Source: CADEDH01 sp963732695 (GTDB taxonomy: Bacteria; Actinomycetota; Acidimicrobiia; Acidimicrobiales; SZUA-35). From it: a stretch of DNA of 64,000 nucleotides. A model generated the notes under the pieces. That model ran no database searches and was not told where the DNA came from. It saw only the letters and a list, made by a program, of their open reading frames with translations. This document shows positions 16,621 to 24,227 of the stretch, in pieces. Position 1 is the stretch's first letter; the number at the start of each line of letters is the position of its first letter. A program made the position numbers and the translations under genes. The stretch is from assembly GCA_963732695.1 (NCBI GenBank), contig CAVTAP010000001.1, forward strand, positions 1 to 64,000. The letters are read 5' to 3'.

Positions 16621-17199
16621 CTATTGCCAGCCAGGCACACGTGTCTCCCTGGCGGAGGCGGCGACGAGCGAAGAGGCATCGAGGAGGATGCTTGTCTCGC
16701 CTATGCCGCGAGCTGGCCACGCTACAAAGATCTTCATCGTGGGAGTCGGGACAGCGTGCACCCAGAACTTGTATGAGGCTGAGATCTCATCCCGACCTCC
16801 ACCCAGATTTAGAATTCCGAAATCAGCATCACTCCCATCCATCGGCACGCCATATCCTTTGCGGCCACCTTCAAGCTCAATTCCCCACAGAAGCCTTGCG
16901 CTGTACTGCATTTGGTCCGTGGGAGCCACGAACGAGTCGCTAATGGTGTGGTCGTACTGGTTGCTCCTTGGGTCACGGTAGATAACGCGCAGCGTCAGAA
17001 AGAAGCCTGGTCTGAAGACCAGGAACTGATCGAATGCCAGGGCAAAATCGTCTAAGGTGATCGTCCTCTCCGGGATACTGACCGGCCAACCGAACTCGCA
17101 GGGAAATCGACCAACACTCTCATTCCTCTGCACGGGAGCCGGTTCTCCCATCAGGCTGGATTCCAGCACCGAGTCGCTATGATTCGGAAAGAAGCTCAC
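16621..17199 (-). CDS. Hypothetical protein of a widespread actinobacterial family
   Basis: 192 residues. The GTG at 17199 has TGAGGACC upstream and gives SFFPNHSDSVLESSLM. The C-terminal half follows a pattern I recall from many actinobacterial hypothetical proteins: LLWGIELEGGRKGYGVPMDG, a glycine-rich LNLGGGRDE, a beta strand ASYKFWVHAVPTPTMKIFVA and W/Y-P-A-R-GIGE followed by LDASSLVAASARETR. Fold and function are unknown. No signal peptide. Single-gene module. Confidence 0.65.
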   Translation of the reverse strand: MSFFPNHSDSVLESSLMGEPAPVQRNESVGRFPCEFGWPVSIPERTITLDDFALAFDQFLVFRPGFFLTLRVIYRDPRSNQYDHTISDSFVAPTDQMQYSARLLWGIELEGGRKGYGVPMDGSDADFGILNLGGGRDEISASYKFWVHAVPTPTMKIFVAWPARGIGETSILLDASSLVAASARETRVPGWQ

Positions 17200-17329
17200 G
17201 GTCCTCAGTCTGCCATAGACCTCATGACTCGGGTACCAGCGGACCCACGCGCCCTTCGCCCCTGTCGATGCGCATAAGGTTGCCGGGGCCCGCACCCTTC
17301 GTACGGGATCGCCTGCAACGTCACCCAGG

Positions 17330-17438
17330 TATCGGCATGACCCTCGCGCACTCAGCATCGCTCGGCCCGAGCGCGTACTGATACCGTGCGGCTCGCGCCG
17401 TCGTTACCGAGTGGGCCGCCGAGGCCAGTTCGCCGGTT
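17330..17438 (+). repeat. Dispersed ~110 bp repeat, full copy
   Basis: ATCGGCATGACCCTCGCGC, TGATACCGTGCGGCTCGCG, CCGTCGTTACCGAGTGGGCC, GAGGCCAGTTCGCCGGTT. The terminal GTT is kept. Confidence 0.8.
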
Positions 17439-17472
17439 CACACGCTCCCAGCGTCCGCCACACCGTCGATTG

Positions 17473-18277
17473 TTAGCGCTGCTCGCTGGCATCTGCGAGG
17501 TCAGGTCTTCCTCGAAGCCCTTCGATCGACTCGAATGTGTCAATGTGCCGGCCGGACAGGTGATCTGCTTCGCCGCTCACCAAGAACCTGAACATGGCAA
17601 GCGTCTCGGGCAGAGCACCCTCGACTCTTCCATCTAGCAGCTGGGCCAACGGCTTGGACTCGAAGTCGCGATCGTTCAGGAGATAGCGGGTCATGTCCGT
17701 CAAGCCGTAGGGGGCCAACGCAAAGACAGAGACCTCACGGGGAAGCTCGGCCGCAAGTGTTCCGGTTAGCTCGGAGACTGCGGCTTTGGAGGCATTGTAC
17801 GACGAAGTCATTGGTGGGCCGCCCTTGGCCCCGACCGAGCTGATGTTGATCACGCGCCCTCCACCAGCCTCCACCATGCCGGGGATGATGATCTGTGCCC
17901 AGTTGAACGTTCCTCGAAGGTTCACTTCGACGACCCGCCACCAACTTTCAGGATCTGCGGTCAGGAACGACGACACGACGAGCTGCCCGGCGTTGTTCAC
18001 AAGTAGCGACGGTGAACCAAGTACCGAGCTGATCTGCCCAGCGGCATCCTCCACCGCTCGCGGTCTGCACGTCCGCTGCGTAAGCCAGGCACTTGCCCCC
18101 GGCCTCGGTAAGGGTGCGTACCGTGTCTCTGAGGGCTGCCTCGTCGCGTCCGGTGATCGCCACGCTGGCTCCGCAGCTCACCAGCTCCACCGCAAAGTCC
18201 TTCCCAAGACCGCGACCTGCCCCGGTGACGACAGCTGTGATACCTCGCAAATCAGGACGGTCGACCCTGAAGTCCAT
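17473..18277 (-). pseudogene. Short-chain dehydrogenase/reductase, one frameshift
   Basis: The N-terminal part from ATG 18277 (MDFRVDRPDLRGITAVVTGA, then GRGLGKDFAVEL) carries the TGxxxGxG cofactor loop. After AYAADVQ, near base 18060, the match jumps frame to VEDAAGQISSVLGSPSLL, then VNNAG, ISSVGAKGG and the catalytic YNASK, ending DASEQR. Joined, the two parts give a classical SDR of about 268 residues. A single-base indel explains the break. It is either a true pseudogene or a sequence error; the MBL gene next to it has a similar single-base break. Substrate unknown. Confidence 0.75.
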
Positions 18278-18449
18278 GCTCAACAGATTTCCTCCAGCCT
18301 TAAACGTCCGCTCCTGGGGAGATGCTAGATCCAGCCTTGGTTTCCGGGCCACGGGAACCAGCCGTTCATCCGGGCGAAGGTTGCGCGACCCTACCGCCAG
18401 GCGAGTTTCGGACCGTTGGGCGCACGACCAACGCTCCAACTCCAAGGTG

Positions 18450-18508
18450 GTCCGCTGGCAGGCATCCTGGCGTCATTCCCGGGCGCACCGACCGGGCCAG
18501 TCCGCCGG
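18450..18508 (+). repeat. Dispersed ~110 bp repeat, right half
   Basis: GGCGTCATTCCCGGGCGCAC, CGACCGGGCCAGTCCGCCGG. Left half not recognisable. Confidence 0.6.
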
Positions 18509-18590
18509 CACCCGAGTGCGGTGGATTGGGATTCCCGAGCGGATGATACCGAGCAACTTCGACACCGCAGGTAGTCGGCGTTCGGTTCTT

Positions 18591-19335
18591 TCAGACTTCG
18601 AGAAGTAGGCCGTCGTGGGCGGTTTCAATGGCGGCCTCGCTCAGGCGGTCGAGCATGTCTTTGCTCATGTGAGTGGCGATGCACGCGCTTGGCGTGCAGC
18701 CTGTCCAGATTCGCGACCAACGTGCGGTAGCTGAGGTGCCACTTGATGGCCTTGTCGAAGAAGTATGCCTCGGCGATGAAGAGGTCGGCGCCATCGGCGG
18801 CCCGGATCAGGGTGTCTGTCCACTCGGTGTCACCGGAGTAGGCCACGACGTGTCCATTGGGCGTGGTGATCCGAACGGCGAAGGGAGGGGAGCCGCAGAA
18901 GTGATCCACGTCGAACGCCTCGACCTTTCCAGGGCCGATTCTGAGGGCCGGGTTAGCTGGGTCTAGACGCAGAAAGTCGGTGTCGACGACCTCGAGCGCT
19001 CGCTGAGATCCGGGGAAAAGCACGTCCATAGTGGCTCGAAGCCTGAGCTCGAGGTCGTCATGGCCGACGAGCAGCAGCGGAGTCGAGCGTCGGTTGTTCA
19101 GTTGGGCGTCGAGCAAGAGGAACGGAAGTCCCGCGAAGTGGTCGCCGTGGAGGTGGCTGATGACGATTGCATCGATCGTTGCGGGGTTGATGCCGGCGGC
19201 CTTGAGCCCGATGAGGGAGGTGGTCCCGCAGTCGATGAGGCAGCGCCATCCGTCGTCCTCAACCAGGATGCAAGTCTGCAAGCGGCCGCCACTACCGAAG
19301 GCGTCACCACTGCCGATGAAGCGAACCAATGTCAC
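18591..19335 (-). pseudogene. MBL-fold hydrolase, RNase Z/AtsA-like, one frameshift near its end
   Basis: From GTG 19335 it reads TLVRFIGSGDAFGSGGRLQT, with the metal motif SHLHGDH, a DVDHFCGSPPFAVRITT block and the second-shell YSGDTEWTD. Near base 18682 one extra base moves the frame from HAKRV to IATHMSKDMLDRLSEAA; that last block supplies the final histidine of the family. Joined length is about 247 residues, normal for ribonuclease-Z-like or phosphodiesterase members. The break removes the last metal ligand unless it is a sequence error. Single-gene module between repeats. Confidence 0.78.
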
Positions 19336-19436
19336 CGACGGAGCATTGCACAGAACGCTCAGCCGAGGCTCGGCTCTCGAACCATGCGGTTGATAATGCT
19401 CGTCTCCAGCGCCGGCCGAGCACAACGCTGCGGCAC

Positions 19437-19535
19437 ATATCGAGCGCGCAGTATCGCTCACGGTTCGGGCGACCGCCGATCCCGTGCGGGCGGAGCCGTC
19501 GTTTGCGATCGGGCCACCCAGGCCAGGGAGGCCGG
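19437..19535 (+). repeat. Dispersed ~110 bp repeat, diverged copy
   Basis: GCAGTATCGCTCACGGTTCG, CCGATCCCGTGCGGGCGGAG, CCGTCGTTTGCGATCGGGCC, ACCCAGGCCAGGGAGGCCGG. The end reads GGATA instead of GGTTN. Confidence 0.7.
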
Positions 19536-19635
19536 ATACCGAGCCCCGCGGCGAAGGGGTCGGGCGACGCTGTAGCGGTGAGGTAGTAGGCTCTCCCTAT
19601 GCGAGTCGCCAGAGTCGCTCGAGGGGGGCCAGGCT

Positions 19636-20175
19636 GTGGGTGTTCGACGGGTTGTCACTGGCCACGATGGGGATCGTGCCGTTATCAAGGCCGACGGGGA
19701 GATCGAGCCGATAACTCTGGTTGGCCTTCCCGGCGCCGAGTTTTCGAATGTGTGGGCGACAGCGCAGACACCCGAGATCGACCCGGACGGCGCCCTGGAT
19801 GTGAGCGGGCCGTATTTCCCTGCCCCAGGTGGTATTCGGATCGTGCGGGTAAGCCTGCCGCCGGGATCGGCGGCACCGCCGGGGGAGGTCGACCAGGAAG
19901 CGGTTGTCGCGGACGCGGAGGCCAAGTTGCCCGGCATGATCTTGAAGATGGAGGCTGATCACCCTGGGATGCACAGGTCGGACACTGTTGATGTGGGAAT
20001 GGTCGAATCCGGTGAGATCTGGCTGGAGTTGGACGACGGTGAGGAAGTCTGTCTTCGTCAGGGCGACACGGTCGTACAGAACGGCACGCGTCATGCCTGG
20101 CAGAATCGCAGCGACGCTCCTTGTGTGATGACCTTCGTCGTTGTTGGCGCTGACCGACCTGCGCCACTCGGCTGA
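19636..20175 (+). CDS. Cupin domain protein
   Basis: 179 residues from GTG 19636. The N-terminus VRRVVTGHDGDRAVIKADGE is typical of a cupin subfamily found beside oxidoreductases. The C-terminal half is a single cupin barrel: MHRSDTVDVGMVESGEIWLE (first motif, with a histidine and a late glutamate) and CLRQGDTVVQNGTRHAWQNR (second motif with the final histidine). Members bind a metal or small ligand; the substrate is not evident. Last gene in the row of repeat-separated modules. Confidence 0.82.
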   Translation: MGVRRVVTGHDGDRAVIKADGEIEPITLVGLPGAEFSNVWATAQTPEIDPDGALDVSGPYFPAPGGIRIVRVSLPPGSAAPPGEVDQEAVVADAEAKLPGMILKMEADHPGMHRSDTVDVGMVESGEIWLELDDGEEVCLRQGDTVVQNGTRHAWQNRSDAPCVMTFVVVGADRPAPLG

Positions 20176-20522
20176 GGGTGTTTGGGCGCCTTACGTCGAT
20201 CTGTGAGACCGCCCTGCTCCAGCTGCATGTGTAGCGAGTTATCGCTCACGGCCGGGCCGTCGTCGGCTCTGCTCGCCAGCTTGCCGTTACCGGACGCCCC
20301 AGTCTCACTGCGCTGACGGCCTTAAGTTGGCTGTTTCTATCCTCCCGCAAGGGACTCCGCCAAGGCCCTTATTTGTGTTTCTCGACTTCGGTGGCCGGCC
20401 GGCCGAACAGCTGCCAGCGCGTCGGGAGTATCTACTCCATAGACTGCGTATCGACTCACTTTTCTTCCTTGTATCGCGGGCTTTGCCTTCGTTCAGGCTC
20501 ATGTGGTTGTGCGGTCTGATGG
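20176..20522. other. Intergenic with a degraded repeat
   Basis: The repeat at 20236-20318 is the only recognisable feature. The following 200 bases show no coding pattern I can support. Confidence 0.4.
20236..20318 (+). repeat. Dispersed ~110 bp repeat, degraded copy
   Basis: TTATCGCTCACGGCCGGGCC and TTGCCGTTACCGGACGCCCC remain recognisable. Last copy seen before the high-GC part. Confidence 0.45.
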
Positions 20523-21923
20523 TCAGGATGGCCGAATGTTGGGGTTGAGGTGGAAGAGGTTTGAGGGGTCGTACCGGGTTTTGAGCTCAGCGAGACGGCC
20601 ATGGTTCTCGCCGTACGACGCCCGGACCTTCTCCGGTGCATCATCGGCGGAGATGTGGTTGATGTAGGCACTGCCTTCGAGGTGGGGGTCGAACCGGTTC
20701 CAGACGGCGCGGATCCAGTCGATGTGCTGTTGGGACTCCGCCGGCTCGCTCCACTGCCCGATAGCATCGAAGTCCCATTGTGGGCGCCGTGCCGCGAAGG
20801 CGGTCTCGTCTGTCCCGACACGAGTGGCCGCACCATGCATGTAAAAGAACAGCAGGGCGCTCAACGGTGAGCTGAAGTTGGCCGCTGCTTCCACCACGGC
20901 CTCGATCAGGTCGTCCGAGATGCGTTCGGTGAACGCCGACCGCCAGTAGCGATGGAGACCGTGCACCGCGTTCGGCTCGTCCAGCATCGTCTGCCGCACG
21001 CCGTAGGGCATCGGACCGACAACGTCAGCAAGCGGTCGCCCGAAACTGCGCGCCGGCCCGAGCACCCGCTCACCCTCCTCGATCGGGCCGTTGTAGCCCA
21101 TGATCATCGCCACGATCGGGACCCCAGCCTGGGGGTCGGTGATGAAGCCGAGGTAGAGCTCCGCCTCGTCGGGCAGAGTGGGGCAGAACTCGCGGTAGAA
21201 GCCAACCACGTCTCGGGCCTGGTCGAGGCCATAGACGACCATGCCGCCCAACACGGTGTCGACGGGATGCAATCGGTACTCGAGCGAGGTGACGACCCCG
21301 AAGTTGCCTCCACCCCCGCGCAACGCCCAGAACAGATCGCCTTCGGTTTCAGCGTCGACTGTTCTGAAGACACCATCCGCAGTGACGATGTCGGCCGACA
21401 GGAGGTTGTCCACGGTCAGGCCGTGCTTGCCCATCAGCCAGCCTAGTCCGCCACCCAAGCTCAACCCGCCTATGCCGGTGTTCGATACCGTGCCACCGGT
21501 CGTTGCCAACCCGAAGGCCTGGGTTTCGCGGTCGAAGTCCCGCCAGAGCACTCCCCCCTGTGCCTGCGCCCTACGCCCCGCGGGGTCGACGCGTATGCCG
21601 CGCATCGCCGAGAGATCGATGACCAGACCTCCGTCGTTGGTGCCGTACCCCGGGGCACTGTGTCCGCCTCCCCGCACCGAGACCGGCAGATTGTGTTCGG
21701 CTGCGAACCGGACGGCGGAGACCACGTCAGCGACACCGGAGCACCGTACGATCGCTGCCGGCCGGCGATCGATGTTGCCGTTCCAAACCCGTCGAGCCGC
21801 CTCATAGACATCGCTGTCAGGAACGATCACCGGTCCCGAGACGTCTCCTCGTAAAGCATCAAGCGCAGCCGGCTCGAGCTCCGGCGCTGTCTGAGCCGAG
21901 TCTGCCCTGTCGATCGTCGTCAT
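20523..21923 (-). CDS. FAD-binding oxidoreductase, berberine-bridge-enzyme type
   Basis: 466 residues. The N-terminal FAD_binding_4 domain shows the flavin-attachment loop VRGGGHSAPGYGTNDGGLV (about residues 83-101), where the histidine usually forms a covalent bond to FAD, and GGLSLGGGLGWLMGKHGLTV. The C-terminal BBE motif is YINHISADDAPEKVRASYGE followed by LAELKTRYDPSNLFHLNPNI. Such enzymes oxidise alcohols or sugars with oxygen. The usual cysteine for a second flavin bond is not seen. The ATG at 21923 has GAGGAG five bases upstream; the GTG at 21929 would leave no spacing. It lies at the edge of the accessory region. Confidence 0.9.
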   Translation of the reverse strand: MTTIDRADSAQTAPELEPAALDALRGDVSGPVIVPDSDVYEAARRVWNGNIDRRPAAIVRCSGVADVVSAVRFAAEHNLPVSVRGGGHSAPGYGTNDGGLVIDLSAMRGIRVDPAGRRAQAQGGVLWRDFDRETQAFGLATTGGTVSNTGIGGLSLGGGLGWLMGKHGLTVDNLLSADIVTADGVFRTVDAETEGDLFWALRGGGGNFGVVTSLEYRLHPVDTVLGGMVVYGLDQARDVVGFYREFCPTLPDEAELYLGFITDPQAGVPIVAMIMGYNGPIEEGERVLGPARSFGRPLADVVGPMPYGVRQTMLDEPNAVHGLHRYWRSAFTERISDDLIEAVVEAAANFSSPLSALLFFYMHGAATRVGTDETAFAARRPQWDFDAIGQWSEPAESQQHIDWIRAVWNRFDPHLEGSAYINHISADDAPEKVRASYGENHGRLAELKTRYDPSNLFHLNPNIRPS

Positions 21924-22231
21924 CGTCACTCCTCGAATTGCCTCGTCTCATGCCGGAGCAGTACTCGGCCCGGGTCTGCGCCACCCCAGGGACGGCCGCG
22001 CGCAGATGCCGTGATCCCGACAGACGGTCGCGATCGCGTCAGGCCGAGCGGACGACCCGAGCTTCGATATCCCCCTAGCTTCCTGTGGCGAAGAATAGCA
22101 GAACGTGACAGCAAGAGGTATGGGCCTGGCCGCGCCAGGCAGCTACTTGAAGGGACGACCGGTCACAGACCCTGTCGCTCCAGGCATGCTGCGATCCAAG
22201 GCCCAATGGATGCCTTGGAGAGAAGTGAGGC
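21924..22231. other. Intergenic at the boundary of the two regions
   Basis: No gene is recognised. Bases 22000-22075 contain GCCGTGATCCCGACAG and GGCCGAGCGGACGACCCGAG, which may be an eroded repeat copy. Base composition rises to the very high GC of the following genes. Confidence 0.35.
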
Positions 22232-23473
22232 TCAGTCGTTGGCCTTCTGGGTGCCGACCCGGAGGTCCTTGAACGGGACCTGGACGTCGACCGAGATGTC
22301 CCGGGGCAAACCCAGAACCCGGTCGCCGATGATGTTCTTCTGGATCTCGTCGGTGCCGCCGGCGATGTTGGCCGAAAAGCTCCGCAGCACGCTCTTGGCG
22401 TGCTTGTCGGTGTCTTCGGAGTCGGCCGTCCAGGCGATGCCTTCGGGGCCGGTGATCTCCAGCACGAGGGAGCGCGACATGCGGGCGATGCGCCCGGCGT
22501 GCAGCTTGCCCAGCGAGCCGCCGGGCCCGGGGGTCTTGCCCGCCTTCAGCTCGTCGCGCGTCCGCATGGCCACCAGGCTCCGGGTGGTCTCCTCGCTGTA
22601 GAGCTGCACGAGCCCCTGACGCACCAGCGGGTCGGCGTTCTTGCCCCGCTGGGTGGCCTCCTTGGCCAGGTATTTGTAGGTGGGCGTGGAGAGGCCGCTC
22701 TTCGACCCGGTGCCGATGGCCACCCGCTCGTACATGAGCATGGCCGTGGCCAGCCGCCAGCCCTCGTTGAGCGGCCCGATCTGCCAGCTCTTGGGGATGC
22801 GGACGTCGGTGAAGAAGATCTCGTTGAAGTGCCGCCCACCGTCGATCTGGTTGATGGCCCGGATCTCCACCCCCGGCGCCTTCATGTCGAGGATGAACAT
22901 CGAGATGCCGCGGTGCTTCACCTGGTCGGGGTCGGTGCGGGCGATGACGATGCCGTAGTCGCACAGGTGGGCCAGCGTGGTCCACACCTTCTGGCCGTTG
23001 ATGATCCACTCGTCGCCGTCGAGCACGGCCCGGGTCTGCAGGCTGGCCACGTCGGAACCAGCGCCGGGCTCGGAGAACATCTGGCACCACAGCGTGCGGG
23101 CGGCGATGTTGTCGGCCAGGAAGGCCGTCTTCTGCTCGTGCGTGCCGTACTCGGCCAGCATCGGCAGGCACATCCCGTGGCTGATCGTGAGCTGGGTGGT
23201 CATGTCGGGAGACTTGCCGTACTCCTCGCGCCAGATCCGCTCGTAGGCCTTGGTGAGCCCCGCCCCGCCGTACTCGGCCGGGTAGGTGATCCCGGCCAGC
23301 CCGGCGGCCGCCGCAGCCTGCTGGAACACCTTGTTGATGGCCAGCTCCTTCGCGGAGCGGGGATCGGGACCGTCGATCGTGTACCCGGTGGCGTGCTCGT
23401 CGAGGAAGGCCCGGCACTTGGCCCGGAACGCCTCCGCCTCCGCTGGATCGAGCTCAGTCTCCAGATCGCTCAC
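22232..23473 (-). CDS. Acyl-CoA dehydrogenase family protein
   Basis: 413 residues. It should oxidise an acyl-CoA at the alpha-beta position using FAD and pass electrons to ETF. Seen: N-terminal helical domain (FRAKCRAFLDEHATGYTIDG), middle beta domain with WCQMFSEPGAGSDVASLQTR and the substrate loop INGQKVWTTLAHLCDYGIVI, and C-terminal helices ending NIAGGTDEIQKNIIGDRVLG, the usual final signature. The GTG at 23473 is supported by AGGAGG five bases upstream. The acyl substrate is not predictable; relatives with this length act on steroid side chains, branched or aromatic acyl-CoAs. Confidence 0.92.
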   Translation of the reverse strand: MSDLETELDPAEAEAFRAKCRAFLDEHATGYTIDGPDPRSAKELAINKVFQQAAAAAGLAGITYPAEYGGAGLTKAYERIWREEYGKSPDMTTQLTISHGMCLPMLAEYGTHEQKTAFLADNIAARTLWCQMFSEPGAGSDVASLQTRAVLDGDEWIINGQKVWTTLAHLCDYGIVIARTDPDQVKHRGISMFILDMKAPGVEIRAINQIDGGRHFNEIFFTDVRIPKSWQIGPLNEGWRLATAMLMYERVAIGTGSKSGLSTPTYKYLAKEATQRGKNADPLVRQGLVQLYSEETTRSLVAMRTRDELKAGKTPGPGGSLGKLHAGRIARMSRSLVLEITGPEGIAWTADSEDTDKHAKSVLRSFSANIAGGTDEIQKNIIGDRVLGLPRDISVDVQVPFKDLRVGTQKAND

Positions 23474-23513
23474 CGCTGCCTCCTGGGTTGGCTGGTCCCC
23501 GAGCTTAGCTGTA

Positions 23514-24170
23514 TCACGAGAACGCGGTCACGGGCCGGCCCTGGGGCTCGCCGTCCACCGTCACGTCCACGTGTTCGTCGTAGAAGCACAGGAGCCCGGC
23601 GATCGGGGCCGACTCCCGCACCGGGCTGGGATACGACCACACCAGGTCCGCCAGCACGCCACCCCCGTCGGGCCGATGCACGCTCCAGTACACGGCCTCC
23701 CCCTTGTAGGGGCAGCGGGTGCGGGTGGGCGACGGCCGCAGCAGGTCCATCCGCACGTCGGTCAACGGCAGGTAGTGCCGGCGGGGGAGCGAGGTCTCGA
23801 ACAGCATCGTCGGCCGGCGGCTGTCGGCCACGACCACCCCCTCCACGCTCACCACAACGTGGCGGGTACTGCGCAGGATGTCGACCCGCTTGTACGGATC
23901 CCGGGGGTGGACGAAGACCTCCTCGTCCTCCTCCAACCAGTGGTCGAACGCCGGCCACCGCAGGGCCACATGGCCGGCCAGCTCCGGCGCCGGGTGGGTG
24001 TAGGCGGTGTCGCCGGCCGCCACCTCCGGGTCAACCGATGCGATCGGGAAGTAGTAGGTGGGGTAGTGGGGTCGCTCCCAGACCAGGAGGGGCGACTTGC
24101 TATCGGCCACGAACCGGCCGTCGAGCATCACCCGCACGCGCTTGGCCGAGGTCTCGATCCTGGGTGTCAT
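23514..24170 (-). CDS. DUF427 double-domain protein
   Basis: 218 residues with two DUF427 copies. The first reads VRVMLDGRFVADSKSPLLVW then YYFPIASVDPEV; the second HVVVSVEGVVVADSRRPTML then HYLPLTDVRMDLLRPSPTRT and CPYKGEAVYWSV. The fold is a small beta barrel of unknown biochemical function, common in actinobacteria. The ATG at 24170 is the only start that precedes the first domain. It is divergent from the FtsH-like gene with about 50 bases between them. Confidence 0.85.
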   Translation of the reverse strand: MTPRIETSAKRVRVMLDGRFVADSKSPLLVWERPHYPTYYFPIASVDPEVAAGDTAYTHPAPELAGHVALRWPAFDHWLEEDEEVFVHPRDPYKRVDILRSTRHVVVSVEGVVVADSRRPTMLFETSLPRRHYLPLTDVRMDLLRPSPTRTRCPYKGEAVYWSVHRPDGGGVLADLVWSYPSPVRESAPIAGLLCFYDEHVDVTVDGEPQGRPVTAFS

Positions 24171-24214
24171 GGAAGTCGCAACCGCCCGGCCCACCAGCCT
24201 GTTCCCCCGGCCAC

Positions 24215-24220
24215 TAGGGT
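24215..24220 (+). promoter_or_regulatory. TAGGGT -10 box, leaderless type
   Basis: TAGGGT ends seven bases before GTG 24228 of the FtsH-like gene. This distance puts the transcript start on the start codon. Confidence 0.6.
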
Positions 24221-24227
24221 GACCGTC

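Noticed and set aside
20305..20502. Small minus-strand gene before the FAD oxidase
   Set aside because: Lysine/arginine-rich peptide without ribosome site or family resemblance, in a stretch that also holds a degraded repeat.
23286..24227. N-terminal extension of the FtsH-like protein
   Set aside because: It is antisense to the DUF427 and acyl-CoA dehydrogenase genes. The leaderless box and domain boundary place the start at 24228.
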